NCBI GenBank assembly: GCA_948602995.1
Contig: CAPEBR010000007.1
Location: forward strand, 1 to 64,000
Direction of reading: 5' to 3'
Source: an uncultured Dorea sp.
GTDB lineage: Bacteria; Bacillota; Clostridia; Lachnospirales; Lachnospiraceae
Length of the DNA stretch: 64,000 nt
The position numbers were made by a program, and so were the translations under genes. The notes below the pieces were generated by a model. It was not told the DNA's origin. It did not search any database and saw only the letters and a list, made by a program, of their open reading frames with translations. Shown here in pieces: positions 48,607 through 58,470 of the stretch (position 1 is its first letter; every line of letters begins with the position of its first letter).

Positions 48607-49862
48607 GATAGCTGATACCTTCCTTTCCTTTTCTGTCCATAAATGATAACGGTTAGTGCTATGAGTATGACTGCCAGTGATGTGTACAGGATCCGGTTGG
48701 ATGCAAGTCTGGCGAAGCCTTCCTGATACCCTTCCCAGTTCAGTTCTGTGTTATGCCGCGGCAGCAGATTCCATCCGTATATACCGCCTGCCAGGGTGTC
48801 TGTGCCGCCAAACAGGGATACGAACCACCAGGCTCCCTGGACGAGGACTGCCAAAGCGGTGTCTGTAAGCTCTGTAAGGAAGGTTCCTACGGAGAGTGCT
48901 ATCATAATCGTAGGCGTCTGCCATCCGAGTATATATTTTGCAAATGCAAATGGATCTGCCAAGATTCCTTCTGACATGGCGTGCTTCATACACTGCGCCA
49001 GAGGAACCATGGACAAAGCGAATACGGGGATCAGAATCATCACAAGCATGGAGAGATAGCGGCTGGCGATGATGACTGCAGAAGGGCATCTCCTTACGTA
49101 AATGAGCTCGTTCATACTGGCTCTTTTGTCCCGCAGGCTCCTTGTGACAGCCAGAAAGACTGGCACGAGCCCCAGGAAGATGACCATGTAATCGGAAAAC
49201 AGCCTTGCGTAGCCTCCGGTCAGTCTGTCCTTTTCTATGAGCTCATGATATTCTGCCATTGCGTCCTCATAGGTCTTCGGAACCCGTGCATTCTTCTTCC
49301 GGTAGCCTTCTGCATAGTTGGAGCCTCCGCCCAGGATGTCGTCTGCCTGGTTCATCAGTTCCTCGAATCTCTTGTAAGTAAGTCCTTCTGCCGGTTTCAC
49401 GACCAGATTCTGCATCATGACCGGTTCCATTCCTTGTGCTGCTTCTCCTGGTTCCTGCCCTGACTGAAGCTGTATCTCTTTCTCCTGGGCAGCATACCAT
49501 TCTTTCCGAATCTTTTCCAGATTGTCCCTCCCTTTTATTCCTGTTGCCTCGTAAATAATCTTTCCGATTCTGGCATCTTCTTTTTTATCTAATGTGACAT
49601 TTTTATAAAATCCGATGGGATACGTAGTATAGCTTTCCCAAAGATATTCCTCTGTCAGCCCGCCCAGGGTGGTCTCCATTATGACATCTTTGTCATCACT
49701 CATTTTCATGCCATAGTTCTCCTGACCTTTTTTGGGCTCTCTGGCTATATCCATTTCCCCAAGCTGTGTCACAAAATCAAAGATCAGTACAAGGACAATG
49801 AGCCAGTAGATGAGGCTTCTTGCTGTCTGGCGGCATTCTTTTATAAAGAGCTGTCCAAACAT
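48576..49862 (-). CDS. ABC-2-type permease, large subunit
   Basis: 428 residues with GAGGTGAGG upstream. One N-terminal membrane segment, a large extracytoplasmic region of about 170 residues, then five or six membrane segments. This layout recalls bacteriocin-resistance and ABC-2 exporter permeases. The loop has a Gln/Glu-rich stretch (AAQEKEIQLQSGQEPGEAAQ). The start overlaps the ATPase stop by 22 bases. Confidence 0.82.
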   Translation of the reverse strand: MFGQLFIKECRQTARSLIYWLIVLVLIFDFVTQLGEMDIAREPKKGQENYGMKMSDDKDVIMETTLGGLTEEYLWESYTTYPIGFYKNVTLDKKEDARIGKIIYEATGIKGRDNLEKIRKEWYAAQEKEIQLQSGQEPGEAAQGMEPVMMQNLVVKPAEGLTYKRFEELMNQADDILGGGSNYAEGYRKKNARVPKTYEDAMAEYHELIEKDRLTGGYARLFSDYMVIFLGLVPVFLAVTRSLRDKRASMNELIYVRRCPSAVIIASRYLSMLVMILIPVFALSMVPLAQCMKHAMSEGILADPFAFAKYILGWQTPTIMIALSVGTFLTELTDTALAVLVQGAWWFVSLFGGTDTLAGGIYGWNLLPRHNTELNWEGYQEGFARLASNRILYTSLAVILIALTVIIYGQKRKGRYQLSWKNIGRSKK

Positions 49863-50740
49863 TCTGCCTCACCTCCTCTGCTGCTCATAAGATACATGTA
49901 TGCATCCTCCACTCCTGCCTCACAAGGCTTTGCGGAGGCGAAAGGCTTCGTATCTGCGAGGAAACGCACCATCACATTATTGCCTAATGTAAGCATACTG
50001 GTGACAATACAGCGTTTTTTCAAAAGCTCCAGCTCCTTTTTGCTGATCTCTGCCTGGTATACGCTGCCTTCTGCCATATCAATCAGTTCTGCTACTGTGC
50101 CCTTAAAGATAATCTCCCCGGCATCAAGTACTGCAATATTTTCACAGGTTGCCTCAATATCTCCCACAATATGTGTAGAAAGGATTACGATCCGGTCCTC
50201 TGCGATTTCACACAGCAGATTCCGGAACCGTACACGCTCCTCGGGATCCAGCCCTGCTGTCGGCTCGTCTACGATCAGTATCTTAGGGTCATGTAAGATC
50301 GCCTGCGCAATCCCGAGTCTTCTCTTCATGCCTCCGGACAGCGCCTTCACCTTTTTTCTCCTGTCATCCTGTAGATTCACACGCCTTAAAAGCTCCGGGA
50401 TTCTCTGCTTTCTCTGTGCTTTATTAAGGCCCGACAGCACACCCAGGTAATCCATTGCCTCATAGACTGACATATTGGGATACATGGAAAAATCCTGTGG
50501 AAGATATCCTGTAATCCTTCTTACTTCCTGCGCCTTTGACACACTCCTTCCGCACACGGATACATGACCCTCCGTCTTGGGAAGCAGGGTTGCAAGCACT
50601 TTCATAAGCGTGGTTTTCCCGGCTCCGTTTCTCCCCAGAAGCCCGAACATACCTGTCTCAATTGTAAGATTCACGTCCTTAAGCGCCTGCTTTTTTCCAT
50701 AATACTGATTCAGATCTCTGATTTTTATTTCCGCTGACAT
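49841..50740 (-). CDS. ABC transporter ATPase
   Basis: 299 residues from the ATG at 50740 (AAGGAAGG site). Walker A GRNGAGKTT, signature LSGGMKRRLGIAQ, Walker B ILIVDEPTAGLDP, switch STHIVGD; a C-terminal extension of about 85 residues is typical of BcrA/ABC-2 ATPases. With the two permeases it forms an exporter or antibiotic-resistance transporter. A two-component system lies 2 kb upstream on the same strand and may control it, as is common for this gene type. Confidence 0.92.
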   Translation of the reverse strand: MSAEIKIRDLNQYYGKKQALKDVNLTIETGMFGLLGRNGAGKTTLMKVLATLLPKTEGHVSVCGRSVSKAQEVRRITGYLPQDFSMYPNMSVYEAMDYLGVLSGLNKAQRKQRIPELLRRVNLQDDRRKKVKALSGGMKRRLGIAQAILHDPKILIVDEPTAGLDPEERVRFRNLLCEIAEDRIVILSTHIVGDIEATCENIAVLDAGEIIFKGTVAELIDMAEGSVYQAEISKKELELLKKRCIVTSMLTLGNNVMVRFLADTKPFASAKPCEAGVEDAYMYLMSSRGGEAECLDSSL

Positions 50741-51022
50741 AAACACCTTCCTTTCTGGCAACAACCGATGAATGTTGTTGCCAATTCTCAGGAACTGTCA
50801 TGAGTTCCTTATCTATAAAATAGAATAGATTATAAATCTCTATATTCTCTCTACAAAAAATTAAGATTATCTAAGGAAGTGTTAAAGATTTGCCTGGAAC
50901 TTTGAGTCCATATTTGTCAAAGGCTTGCAATAAATCATCCAAGTCCTTATGATCTTCTTCCATAACTCACTTTATATTTCCCCCTTCCTGCTTCACAATT
51001 CGGTATTAGTATTTTTTTATTT

Positions 51023-52738
51023 TCACATCCCGATTAAAATTGTTTTTCCTTTAAATGCGAATCCATAATGTCTGATACGATCTTTTGGAATCCCCCGTGC
51101 GGTCAATTCCGTATCATATCCCTTTTCCTTAATCTGCTGTAATGCCCTCTGAACGGTATCCGTAAGGGGCTTTTCGTCTTCCTCATCATGAACTTTAAAC
51201 TCCATGATCACCGCGTCATCCGACAGATTTTTCGGCTCCATGATCACATCGTATCTTCCAAATCCACTTTCCCGGTTGGAACGGATATAGTATTTTGCCG
51301 ACAAGTCTACGATCAGACCAAGGACAAATCCATGGTAAAACCTTTCTGGCTGCGCCTCTTCCGATGGATGATTCCCGGAATCAAATGTGCTGAACATTAC
51401 CTGTGCCACATCATTCATAAAACGATTCATATATTTCAGATCGCCCTGCAGTAAAGCTTTTTTGAAATTCCCATAGGATGTCAGATCTTCCGGGAACCAG
51501 CCGGAAATCATCTTTTTAAACATCAGCATGGTTTCAAAGTTTGTAATCTTAAGTTGATACTGGTATGTTCCCATAGCAGGAATAAATGTCTTGTACACAG
51601 GCTTTAAATAACCACTTGCCACCAACAGGCTCCAGATAGCCCCCTGGGTGGTATTAAGCTGCTCAAAGACCACCTGCTCATCCAATGACATATCCAGTTT
51701 GTTCCCGGCAAGAAGGTCTTCCATCTGCATTTTCAATTCCGGTGTTCCCCTGCGGATCAGTTCAGATACCAGACGATTTGAACTTGTATCCGCCCAATAG
51801 GTGCCATATTCCCTGTTATTTAGATAATTCGTAATCGACCAGGGATTGTACATATCCGTCCGGTCTCCAAAACAAAATCCATCATACCATGCTTTTATAT
51901 GACCTTCTTCATCAGAGAGTCCCATTTCGTCTAACGCCGCAAAAACTTCCCGCTCTGTAAAACCAAAGAAAGACGCATATTTCTTTGACGTTGTTGTAAC
52001 CACCTCTATATTATTCAGATCAGAAAAAATGGATTCCTTACTCACCCTCGTAATCCCCGTTAACAATGCCCGATGCAGATAATCATTTGTTTTAAAGGTT
52101 GAGTTAAATATACTGCGGATCAACGCTGTCAGCTGCTTCCAATAGCCATTTACATACGCTTCCTGAAGCGGGGTATCATACTCATCCAGGAGGACAATGA
52201 CTTTTTTTCCATAATAGCGTTCCATATAGGACATCAGCGTCTTAATTGCACGAGATATGGCAGCTTCTGACAACTCCTGTTTTGCATCTTTGTCATCCCC
52301 GATATGCTGTCCAAGCGTATAAAAATCCCGTTTTTCCAAGTCGGTCAGTGTATCTCCCTTCAAAAGATAGGAATGCTTTTTAAAAAGTTCCATTAAGGAT
52401 AAGATAATTTCCTCCCGCGCCGCTTTAAAAGTAGAACCTTTTATATCCGCAAAGCTAAGCGCAATCACTGGAAAAGTGCCCTGCAGACTACGGTAAGTGC
52501 TCTCTTCCCAGATGGAAAGCCCTTCGAACAGGCTTTCTCTTCCCACATAAGCCACAGAGAAAAAGCACTCTGTCATACTTAGATTTAGCGTCTTCCCAAA
52601 ACGGCGCGGCCTGGTAATGAGAGTAACATCATCATCATTCTCCCACCATTCTTTGATAAATAGCGTTTTATCAATATAAAATGAACCATTAACCCTAAAC
52701 TTTTCAAAATTCTGACGCCCAATCGAAATTCTTCTCAT
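51023..52738 (-). CDS. AAA ATPase with C-terminal PD-(D/E)xK nuclease-like domain (DUF1703 type)
   Basis: 571 residues from the ATG at 52738 (GAGGAG upstream). N-terminal AAA_ATPase_like domain: FYIDKTLFIKEWW, Walker A RPRRFGKTLNLSM, Walker B VIVLLDEYDTPLQEAY. The C-terminal 90 residues carry the nuclease-fold motif (GRYDVIMEP, then AVIMEFKV). These proteins occur in many copies in gut anaerobes; the function is unproven, with mobile-element or defence roles proposed. Monocistronic here. Confidence 0.88.
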   Translation of the reverse strand: MRRISIGRQNFEKFRVNGSFYIDKTLFIKEWWENDDDVTLITRPRRFGKTLNLSMTECFFSVAYVGRESLFEGLSIWEESTYRSLQGTFPVIALSFADIKGSTFKAAREEIILSLMELFKKHSYLLKGDTLTDLEKRDFYTLGQHIGDDKDAKQELSEAAISRAIKTLMSYMERYYGKKVIVLLDEYDTPLQEAYVNGYWKQLTALIRSIFNSTFKTNDYLHRALLTGITRVSKESIFSDLNNIEVVTTTSKKYASFFGFTEREVFAALDEMGLSDEEGHIKAWYDGFCFGDRTDMYNPWSITNYLNNREYGTYWADTSSNRLVSELIRRGTPELKMQMEDLLAGNKLDMSLDEQVVFEQLNTTQGAIWSLLVASGYLKPVYKTFIPAMGTYQYQLKITNFETMLMFKKMISGWFPEDLTSYGNFKKALLQGDLKYMNRFMNDVAQVMFSTFDSGNHPSEEAQPERFYHGFVLGLIVDLSAKYYIRSNRESGFGRYDVIMEPKNLSDDAVIMEFKVHDEEDEKPLTDTVQRALQQIKEKGYDTELTARGIPKDRIRHYGFAFKGKTILIGM

Positions 52739-52827
52739 CCCCCGCACACTCCTCTCTGCAGCCAAATACCACCCTGGCCTTCTGTCGTAATAATCTTATC
52801 ATGCCAGTATTAGTTAGTCAAACTTCT

Positions 52828-54120
52828 CTATCCTGCAAAAAATGAAGCCGTCACGACTGCCCCTCCCTGTATACTATTTGCTACACTTAAGGTTCCGCCA
52901 TGTTTTTTACATAATTCCCTGCATATATGAAGCCCGATCCCAAAGTGTTCATCTGCTTCCGGTGCTTCTGGTTCCTTATAATATGGCTTCAGCGCCTTTT
53001 CAAGCTGCTCCTCCGTAAATCCCGGTCCGTCATCCCGCACTGTCAGAAGAAACTCTCCACTTTGCTTATTATAATCAGATGCAACCTCTATCCTTCCCCT
53101 CGCATAGCGGATCGCATTAGAGAGCATATTCCCCAGAACCTCCATAATCAAGCTGTCATCTGCCCTAAGCACCATTTTGTCATCCGCCTTAAGCTTCACA
53201 CTGTCATCCCCTTTAAGCTTCTTCTCTCCACTTATGGGCATGCCGTCCCTCGGGCATTCCTCTCCGTCCCCCTTCTGGCAGATGATCTCTATTCCCTCTG
53301 CCTGATTGAGAGCAAACACTACCTCTTCCACTCTTCTTCTGATTCCACTAAGGCTTATCTTTTCTGGTGAAAAAGGAACATCTTCGATACTGCGGATTCC
53401 TTTCATAGTACGGCTGTATTCCTCCAGCCGTGCCAGATGTTCTGCCATCAGCGCAAGGGTGCCTGTGAGCTTTTCCTGGCTCACTCTTCCCTCCGGCACA
53501 TATCTTGCCAGAAAATCCGTGTAGCCCTTAAGTACGGTAAGAGGCGTACGAAGGTCATGGGCAAATGCGGCATTCAGTTCCTTCTGCCGCTCAACGAGCC
53601 TCCACATCTCTTCCTTTCCACGAATCAGCTCCAGGCGCATGTCCTCTACGGAATCACAGAGATTCCCCAGCTCGTCCCGGCTGTCATAGGTTACCTGAAA
53701 GTCAAGATCATTTTCCCGTATCTTTTTCACACTCTCCTGAAGAACCTTAAGAGGCCCGAGAAGCCGTTTCTTATAAAAAATGAGAATGGTAATGATCATA
53801 CCTGCAAATGCATAGAAAAAGGGACACCATGCCCGGACAAAATCTAGAATAACGACACTCGCACTGTCTGTATTTTCTGGAAATGAAAATGCGTATCTCC
53901 ATAAAATTCCATTCTCATAAAAAAATTCACTCTTCTTGTTCCCAAAATTGCCTCCAGTCAGAATCTTTAGCTCCAGCTGGCTGCAGAGGGTCATTGTGAA
54001 CCAGGATAATCCCCATACAATCACTGCAAGCACAAAGATATAGGCAATCATCGCTTTGCGGAACGAAAGATTGCGGATATATGTTAACAGCTTTTCCAGT
54101 TTTTCCTCTATCCAATCCAT
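52828..54120 (-). CDS. Sensor histidine kinase (HAMP, HisKA, HATPase)
   Basis: 430 residues from the ATG at 54120 (GGGGAG ten bases upstream); an in-frame GTG six codons earlier is possible. Two membrane segments (about 25-48 and 95-118) bracket a short 45-residue sensor loop. HAMP follows, then the phospho-acceptor His in FAHDLRTPLTVLKGY, and ATPase boxes (NMLSNAIRYARG, DDGPGFTE, HFGIGLHICRE). An unusual Lys/Asp repeat sits inside the kinase core (KLKGDD / KLKADD / VLRADD). It overlaps the response regulator stop. Confidence 0.9.
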   Translation of the reverse strand: MDWIEEKLEKLLTYIRNLSFRKAMIAYIFVLAVIVWGLSWFTMTLCSQLELKILTGGNFGNKKSEFFYENGILWRYAFSFPENTDSASVVILDFVRAWCPFFYAFAGMIITILIFYKKRLLGPLKVLQESVKKIRENDLDFQVTYDSRDELGNLCDSVEDMRLELIRGKEEMWRLVERQKELNAAFAHDLRTPLTVLKGYTDFLARYVPEGRVSQEKLTGTLALMAEHLARLEEYSRTMKGIRSIEDVPFSPEKISLSGIRRRVEEVVFALNQAEGIEIICQKGDGEECPRDGMPISGEKKLKGDDSVKLKADDKMVLRADDSLIMEVLGNMLSNAIRYARGRIEVASDYNKQSGEFLLTVRDDGPGFTEEQLEKALKPYYKEPEAPEADEHFGIGLHICRELCKKHGGTLSVANSIQGGAVVTASFFAG

Positions 54121-54800
54121 CTGTAACCAACTCCCCACACGGTCTCTATATATGGTTTATCCGTGAATCTCCCGATCTTCCCCCGGATTCTCCGGACATG
54201 CTCCATCACAATACTGCTGTCTGCGCTTCCATCAAAGCCCCGGACTCTCTCATATAACTGATCTTTGCTGAACACCTGCCCGGGATTCAGTGATAAGATC
54301 TCTGTAATTCCAAATTCTGTCTTTGTAAGCGAAAGGGGATGCTCTCCGTAATAGACTGACTTTTCCTCATAATGAATCGCCAGATGATCAAAAATCTTCA
54401 CAGCGCCCTCTGTCTTTTTCCGCCTCTCACGCCTCAGATGTGCCTCCACCCTGGCTCCCAGCTCATCAATGCTAAAGGGTTTCAGAATATAATCATCTCC
54501 CCCTGACATCAGTCCCCGGATCCGGTCTGCCTCCTCAATCTTCGCTGTCAGAAACAGAATCGGACAGGACACATGTGCCCGGATCCTCTCACATACCTCA
54601 AACCCGTCAAGAAGAGGCATATTCACATCCAGAAGAATCAGATCCGGACCCTGTGACAGTTTTTCAAGCGCCTCGATCCCATTCGCCGCCGAAATGACGC
54701 TGTAATCCTGCATCTCAAAATAATCTCTTAAGAGGAGAATAATCCCCGGCTCATCATCTGCAATCAAAATTCTCTTCTTTTCACTTATATCTTTACACAT
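54108..54800 (-). CDS. OmpR/PhoB-family response regulator
   Basis: 230 residues. Receiver with acidic D-D-E and the phospho-acceptor Asp in LILLDVNMPLLDG; winged-helix domain at the C-terminus (KTEFGITEILSLNPGQVFSK, YIETVWGVGYRW). It overlaps the kinase start by 13 bases. Likely target is the ABC-2 operon at 47965-50740 or its own operon. Confidence 0.93.
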   Translation of the reverse strand: MCKDISEKKRILIADDEPGIILLLRDYFEMQDYSVISAANGIEALEKLSQGPDLILLDVNMPLLDGFEVCERIRAHVSCPILFLTAKIEEADRIRGLMSGGDDYILKPFSIDELGARVEAHLRRERRKKTEGAVKIFDHLAIHYEEKSVYYGEHPLSLTKTEFGITEILSLNPGQVFSKDQLYERVRGFDGSADSSIVMEHVRRIRGKIGRFTDKPYIETVWGVGYRWIG

Positions 54801-54857
54801 AAAAATACCACCCTGCTTCTAGAAATTCACTGAAAATTATGCTGCATGCGGGCATCG

Positions 54858-56069
54858 CTACTCATAGTTCTCCATCAGCAGGAATTCCTTAACATTCTTA
54901 TGCTTGATCCCATTTCTGCTTCTGCTGATTTCATCCATGGTCACGACATATTTCGGATAATTATCCGGTATCCTCTCTAATATACCAAATTCAAGTTCTA
55001 CTGTCTCTTCGCCCGCAAGCAGATAGCTGACCTGTACGTAGATTTGTTCTCCGCCTTTATGCGCGACAAAATCAACCTCCAGATCTCCCGCCTTTCCAAT
55101 TCTTACTTCATAACCGCGGCGCAATAACTCCATGTATATAATATTTTCCAAAGTCTGATTGATATCTCTCAGATTATTTCCATAAATTGCCTCCCGAATT
55201 CCGTGATCAGCCAGATAGATTTTCTCCTGAAACTTAAGAAGCTGTTTTCCCATCACCTCTTCCCGTGGAACAAGATGAAGCAAACATGCCGTCTTACAAT
55301 AATCAATATAGTTATAAAGCGTCTCTGTAGAAATATTTCTCTTCTCACTTTTTAAATATTTTGTGACACTGGACGCCGAAAACGGATTCCCTACATTTGC
55401 AATGAAATATAACAATATACGCTTTAACTGTTCCATATCCCGTACATGGTTCCTCTGTGCGATATCTTTCAGAATAATCGATGAATAGATATCCTCCAAA
55501 TATTGACGGGCGCTGGGTTCATCTATCCGGAATTGATATAAAAACGGCATACTGCCTCTTGTCAGATAGATCTGAAATGCCTCCGCCAAAGTATATCCTC
55601 TATTCTCATTCAACAAGTCCAGTGCCTCCTTAAATGAAAATGGATAAATCTTAAATTCTACATAACGTCCCCCGAGATATGTTGCAAGCTCTCCCGACAA
55701 CATCTTCGCATTCGAACCGGTAATATAAATATCTACATCAAAATCAATCATACAGGAGTTGATCATGGTCTCCCATCCTTCAAGTTCTTGAATCTCATCC
55801 AGCAATAAGTATATTTTTCCTTCTGATTTCCCTGCAAATTCCTTAATGAACCGGTACGAAGAATCTGCGTCTTTTACATACTCTACTGCTCTGGATTCGA
55901 AATTCATACTTAAAATACTTGATTTTGATGCTCCCTGCTCCAATAATTCTTCTTTAATCAAATCCAGCATGACCGATTTCCCACATCTTCTGATTCCTGT
56001 CAAAACTTTCACAATATCTTTCGCGATAAAAGGGCGGATACGTCTCATATATAATTCCCGCTTAATCAT
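54858..56069 (-). CDS. AAA_14/DUF4143-family ATPase
   Basis: 403 residues with GGGAGATGTGAAGG before the ATG. Walker A in GIRRCGKSVML, Walker B in IYLLLDEIQELEGW, sensor in DIYITGSNAKMLSGELATYL. The C-terminal DUF4143 domain has a winged-helix and restriction-like fold (GDLEVDFVAHKGGEQIYVQV). Function unproven; such genes are abundant and mobile in gut Firmicutes and archaea. It lies next to the IS4-family element. Confidence 0.9.
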   Translation of the reverse strand: MIKRELYMRRIRPFIAKDIVKVLTGIRRCGKSVMLDLIKEELLEQGASKSSILSMNFESRAVEYVKDADSSYRFIKEFAGKSEGKIYLLLDEIQELEGWETMINSCMIDFDVDIYITGSNAKMLSGELATYLGGRYVEFKIYPFSFKEALDLLNENRGYTLAEAFQIYLTRGSMPFLYQFRIDEPSARQYLEDIYSSIILKDIAQRNHVRDMEQLKRILLYFIANVGNPFSASSVTKYLKSEKRNISTETLYNYIDYCKTACLLHLVPREEVMGKQLLKFQEKIYLADHGIREAIYGNNLRDINQTLENIIYMELLRRGYEVRIGKAGDLEVDFVAHKGGEQIYVQVSYLLAGEETVELEFGILERIPDNYPKYVVTMDEISRSRNGIKHKNVKEFLLMENYE

Positions 56070-56288
56070 CCTTCACATCTCCCTAAAAAGTATTTGTCAT
56101 CAATTTTATATCAATTATACCAAAATCTCAACAGGAATATGCACAAAGTGTTCGATATATCGAAATGTTGTTACTGTTCACGGACCAATGTCATTTAGTT
56201 AAGTAATAGGTTAGATTCTAGTATGGGGTCTAACCTATATTTCTGTATAAATTTTCAAAAAAGGGTTGACAAAAAGGCTAAAATGTGC

Positions 56289-56335
56289 GGCCGCTCTCGC
56301 TACTAATTGTTTTTTATGAGGTAGCGAGAGCGGCC
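56289..56335 (+). promoter_or_regulatory. Perfect hairpin in the transposase leader
   Basis: GGCCGCTCTCGCTAC (56289-56303) and GTAGCGAGAGCGGCC (56321-56335) form a 15-pair stem around 17 bases, 50 bases before the transposase ATG. It would block read-through transcription from outside or lower translation, as in other IS4-family elements. Confidence 0.7.
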
Positions 56336-56385
56336 CTTGAAGTTGGAAGTATCATTATGATTTCAATTTCAAGGAGGTACACATT

Positions 56386-57711
56386 ATGTTCCATGACAAA
56401 ATCAAATCCCTTTTCTCATCTTCCGTTCAATCGGTGGTATCCAGAATCTCTGACTTTTCTCTCCATCCCGGAAAAGATTTTACCCGCTGCAAAAAATTAC
56501 CCACTGATAAACTTCTGACTTTCCTGGTTTCAGAAGGTTCTTCCTCTACTAAGAACGAACTGCTCGATTTCTTCGATATGGATACTGACAAGCCTACAGA
56601 TTCTGCTTTTAACCAACAAAGAGCCAAACTCAGACCCGAAGCAGTTGAAGCCGTCTTCCATAAGTTCAACCAATCTGTTGATTCCCTGAGTCGACAGACG
56701 GATTACCGTTTTCTCGCGGCTGATGGCTCTACGGCAACTTTCTTCAGCAACCCAAAGTTCTCCCCTTCCGAATATTTTGTAGAACCGGGACATTCTGCCA
56801 AAGGATTTTATAGTATTCATATCAATGCTTTTTATGATCTGAACCGACATACTTATACAGATGCCCTCTTGCAGCCCGTCCACCAAAAGGACGAATACCA
56901 CGCCTTTTGCGAGATGGTTGACCGCCATCCGGTTTCTGACGGAACCAGACATGTCTATATCGGTGACCGGGGATATTGTTCTTATAATAACATGGCCCAC
57001 GTCATGGAAAAGCAGCAGTATTTTCTGTTCCGTACAAAGGACATCCATTCCAAAGGGCTGGTCGCGGGGTTTGATTTCCCGGATGAAGAGACCTTTGACA
57101 TTGATGTAGACGTGACCCTTGTGAGGAGCCACTCCTCAAAAATTAAAACGGAAAGTACTTACCGTCGTTTTGTAGACAAAGCAGCTTCTTTTGATTTTAT
57201 TGAATATGGCTCAAAGGACACTTACCGCATGACATTCCGCGTTGTCCGGTTCCTCATTTCTGACGGGACCTGCGAGTGTATCGTCACAAACCTGCCAAGG
57301 GAAGAATTCCCGCCGGAACGTATCAGGCAAGTATATTTTTCCCGCCGGGGCATCGAAACCTCTTTCCGTAAGCTGAAATATACTGTCGGACTCAGCAGTT
57401 TCCATGCTTATAAGGCAGAATATGTGAAGCAGGAAATCTGGGCAAGAATGATTACATATAACATTACGGAGACTCTGGTAAACCATACGGTTATTGAAAA
57501 GAAACAGACCAGGCATGACTATAAAATAAATTTCAGCTCCGCAGTCCATATCTGCAGGTCTTTCCTCCGCCCCGCGGCAGAAGAAAGACCCATCCATGTG
57601 ACAGCCCTGCTACAAAAGGAACTGATCCCGATACGGAATGAGCGGCAGTATCCCAGATTGAAAACCGCACATTTCCGAAAACCTCGATATTTTATATACC
57701 GGGCAGCTTAA
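56386..57711 (+). CDS. IS4-family DDE transposase
   Basis: 441 residues with AAGGAGG upstream. The IS4 catalytic signature Y-x2-R-x3-E-x6-K is exact in YFSRRGIETSFRKLK. The first two acidic residues are in LAADGSTA and IGDRGYCSY. Cut-and-paste transposition of the surrounding 1746-bp element is expected, and its ends match the MITEs at 43347 and 43893. The frame is full-length, so the element may be active. Confidence 0.95.
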   Translation: MFHDKIKSLFSSSVQSVVSRISDFSLHPGKDFTRCKKLPTDKLLTFLVSEGSSSTKNELLDFFDMDTDKPTDSAFNQQRAKLRPEAVEAVFHKFNQSVDSLSRQTDYRFLAADGSTATFFSNPKFSPSEYFVEPGHSAKGFYSIHINAFYDLNRHTYTDALLQPVHQKDEYHAFCEMVDRHPVSDGTRHVYIGDRGYCSYNNMAHVMEKQQYFLFRTKDIHSKGLVAGFDFPDEETFDIDVDVTLVRSHSSKIKTESTYRRFVDKAASFDFIEYGSKDTYRMTFRVVRFLISDGTCECIVTNLPREEFPPERIRQVYFSRRGIETSFRKLKYTVGLSSFHAYKAEYVKQEIWARMITYNITETLVNHTVIEKKQTRHDYKINFSSAVHICRSFLRPAAEERPIHVTALLQKELIPIRNERQYPRLKTAHFRKPRYFIYRAA

Positions 57712-57921
57712 GTTGGTCATCACAATGATATAATACACTATTTTGAGACAGATTGCATCTGTCTTAGCGTCATGTCCGAAAATATTCTAATTGTATCATT
57801 TCGTCCGTTAATGTCAGAAAACTTCCGTTAATCATAGAAATGATCTCTTCCAATATCAAATGTGGGGTTGGCTTCACGGCTCTTAACTAAATGACATTGC
57901 GGAGTGAACAGTAACGCATAA

Positions 57922-58068
57922 GTTACGATTCACGGGTCAGGAATGCGCGTAAGCTGCGCATTCCGTGAGAACGTGATTCAAGGGTGAGGGGCGATTTTTG
58001 CGCAGCAAAACTTTAAATATCGCCCCGAATCGTTACTATGAGCGGCCTCCTGGGCCGTGAATAGTAAC
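57922..58068. mobile_element. 147-bp MITE with 8-bp target duplication, next to the IS4 element
   Basis: Ends GTTACGATTCACGG and CCGTGAATAGTAAC. Flanked by ACGCATAA (57914-57921 and 58069-58076), a perfect 8-bp duplication whose left copy includes the last two bases of the IS4 element. The MITE therefore inserted after the IS. Interior hairpins, no ORF. Confidence 0.92.
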
Positions 58069-58209
58069 ACGCATAAATCCAAAACCAGATTTTTCTTAAA
58101 AATGCTGTTTATATTTATCTCATAAGATGTTATAATAAAATTAAATGAAGTTGTGCATACCAACACTCATCTATGATAGATGTTTTAAATTTGAGAGGAG
58201 GAGATTAAA

Positions 58210-58470
58210 ATGAGCACTCTCCAAAGCACAATCTCTATGATGCAAACTCTGCCAGAAGCTGATCTGATTAAAATTCAGAATTTTACCAAGAAACTTTCCA
58301 AGCGTCGCGAACTTGAATCAGCTGATGAAGCTGTCGGTCGATTTTTGCCGCCAAAATCACGGGAAGATATTTATAGAGATTTAGAAACTTCCAGACAGCA
58401 GGCAGCAGAGGGGGATTATCAGGAGGCTGGTGAATTCCTTGCCGAACTTAGAGCAGAATATGGGATTTAA
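58210..58470 (+). CDS. Type II antitoxin, RelB/ParD-like
   Basis: 86 residues with GAGGAGGAG upstream. It is acidic and helical (QTLPEADLIKIQNFTKKLSK), with a C-terminal region rich in Glu/Gln that would wrap the toxin. It overlaps the toxin start by 11 bases, the normal antitoxin-toxin order. No HTH of a known type is obvious, so the DNA-binding part is uncertain. Confidence 0.78.
   Translation: MSTLQSTISMMQTLPEADLIKIQNFTKKLSKRRELESADEAVGRFLPPKSREDIYRDLETSRQQAAEGDYQEAGEFLAELRAEYGI

Larger units (their letters stand above)
56170..57915 (+). mobile_element. IS4-family insertion sequence, 1746 bp
   Basis: 34-bp terminal inverted repeats: left GTTACTGTTCAC-ggac-CAATGTCATTTAGTTAAG (56170-56203); the right (57882-57915) is its complement except that the four central bases read TCCG. 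It contains one intact transposase gene and a 15-bp perfect hairpin before it. I see no matching target duplication (left flank GAAATGTT; right flank GCATAAAT after removing the nested MITE). Confidence 0.88.

Noticed and set aside
56530..57132. 200-codon minus-strand ORF inside the IS
   Set aside because: It is antisense to the transposase, without a ribosome site or recognisable protein features.
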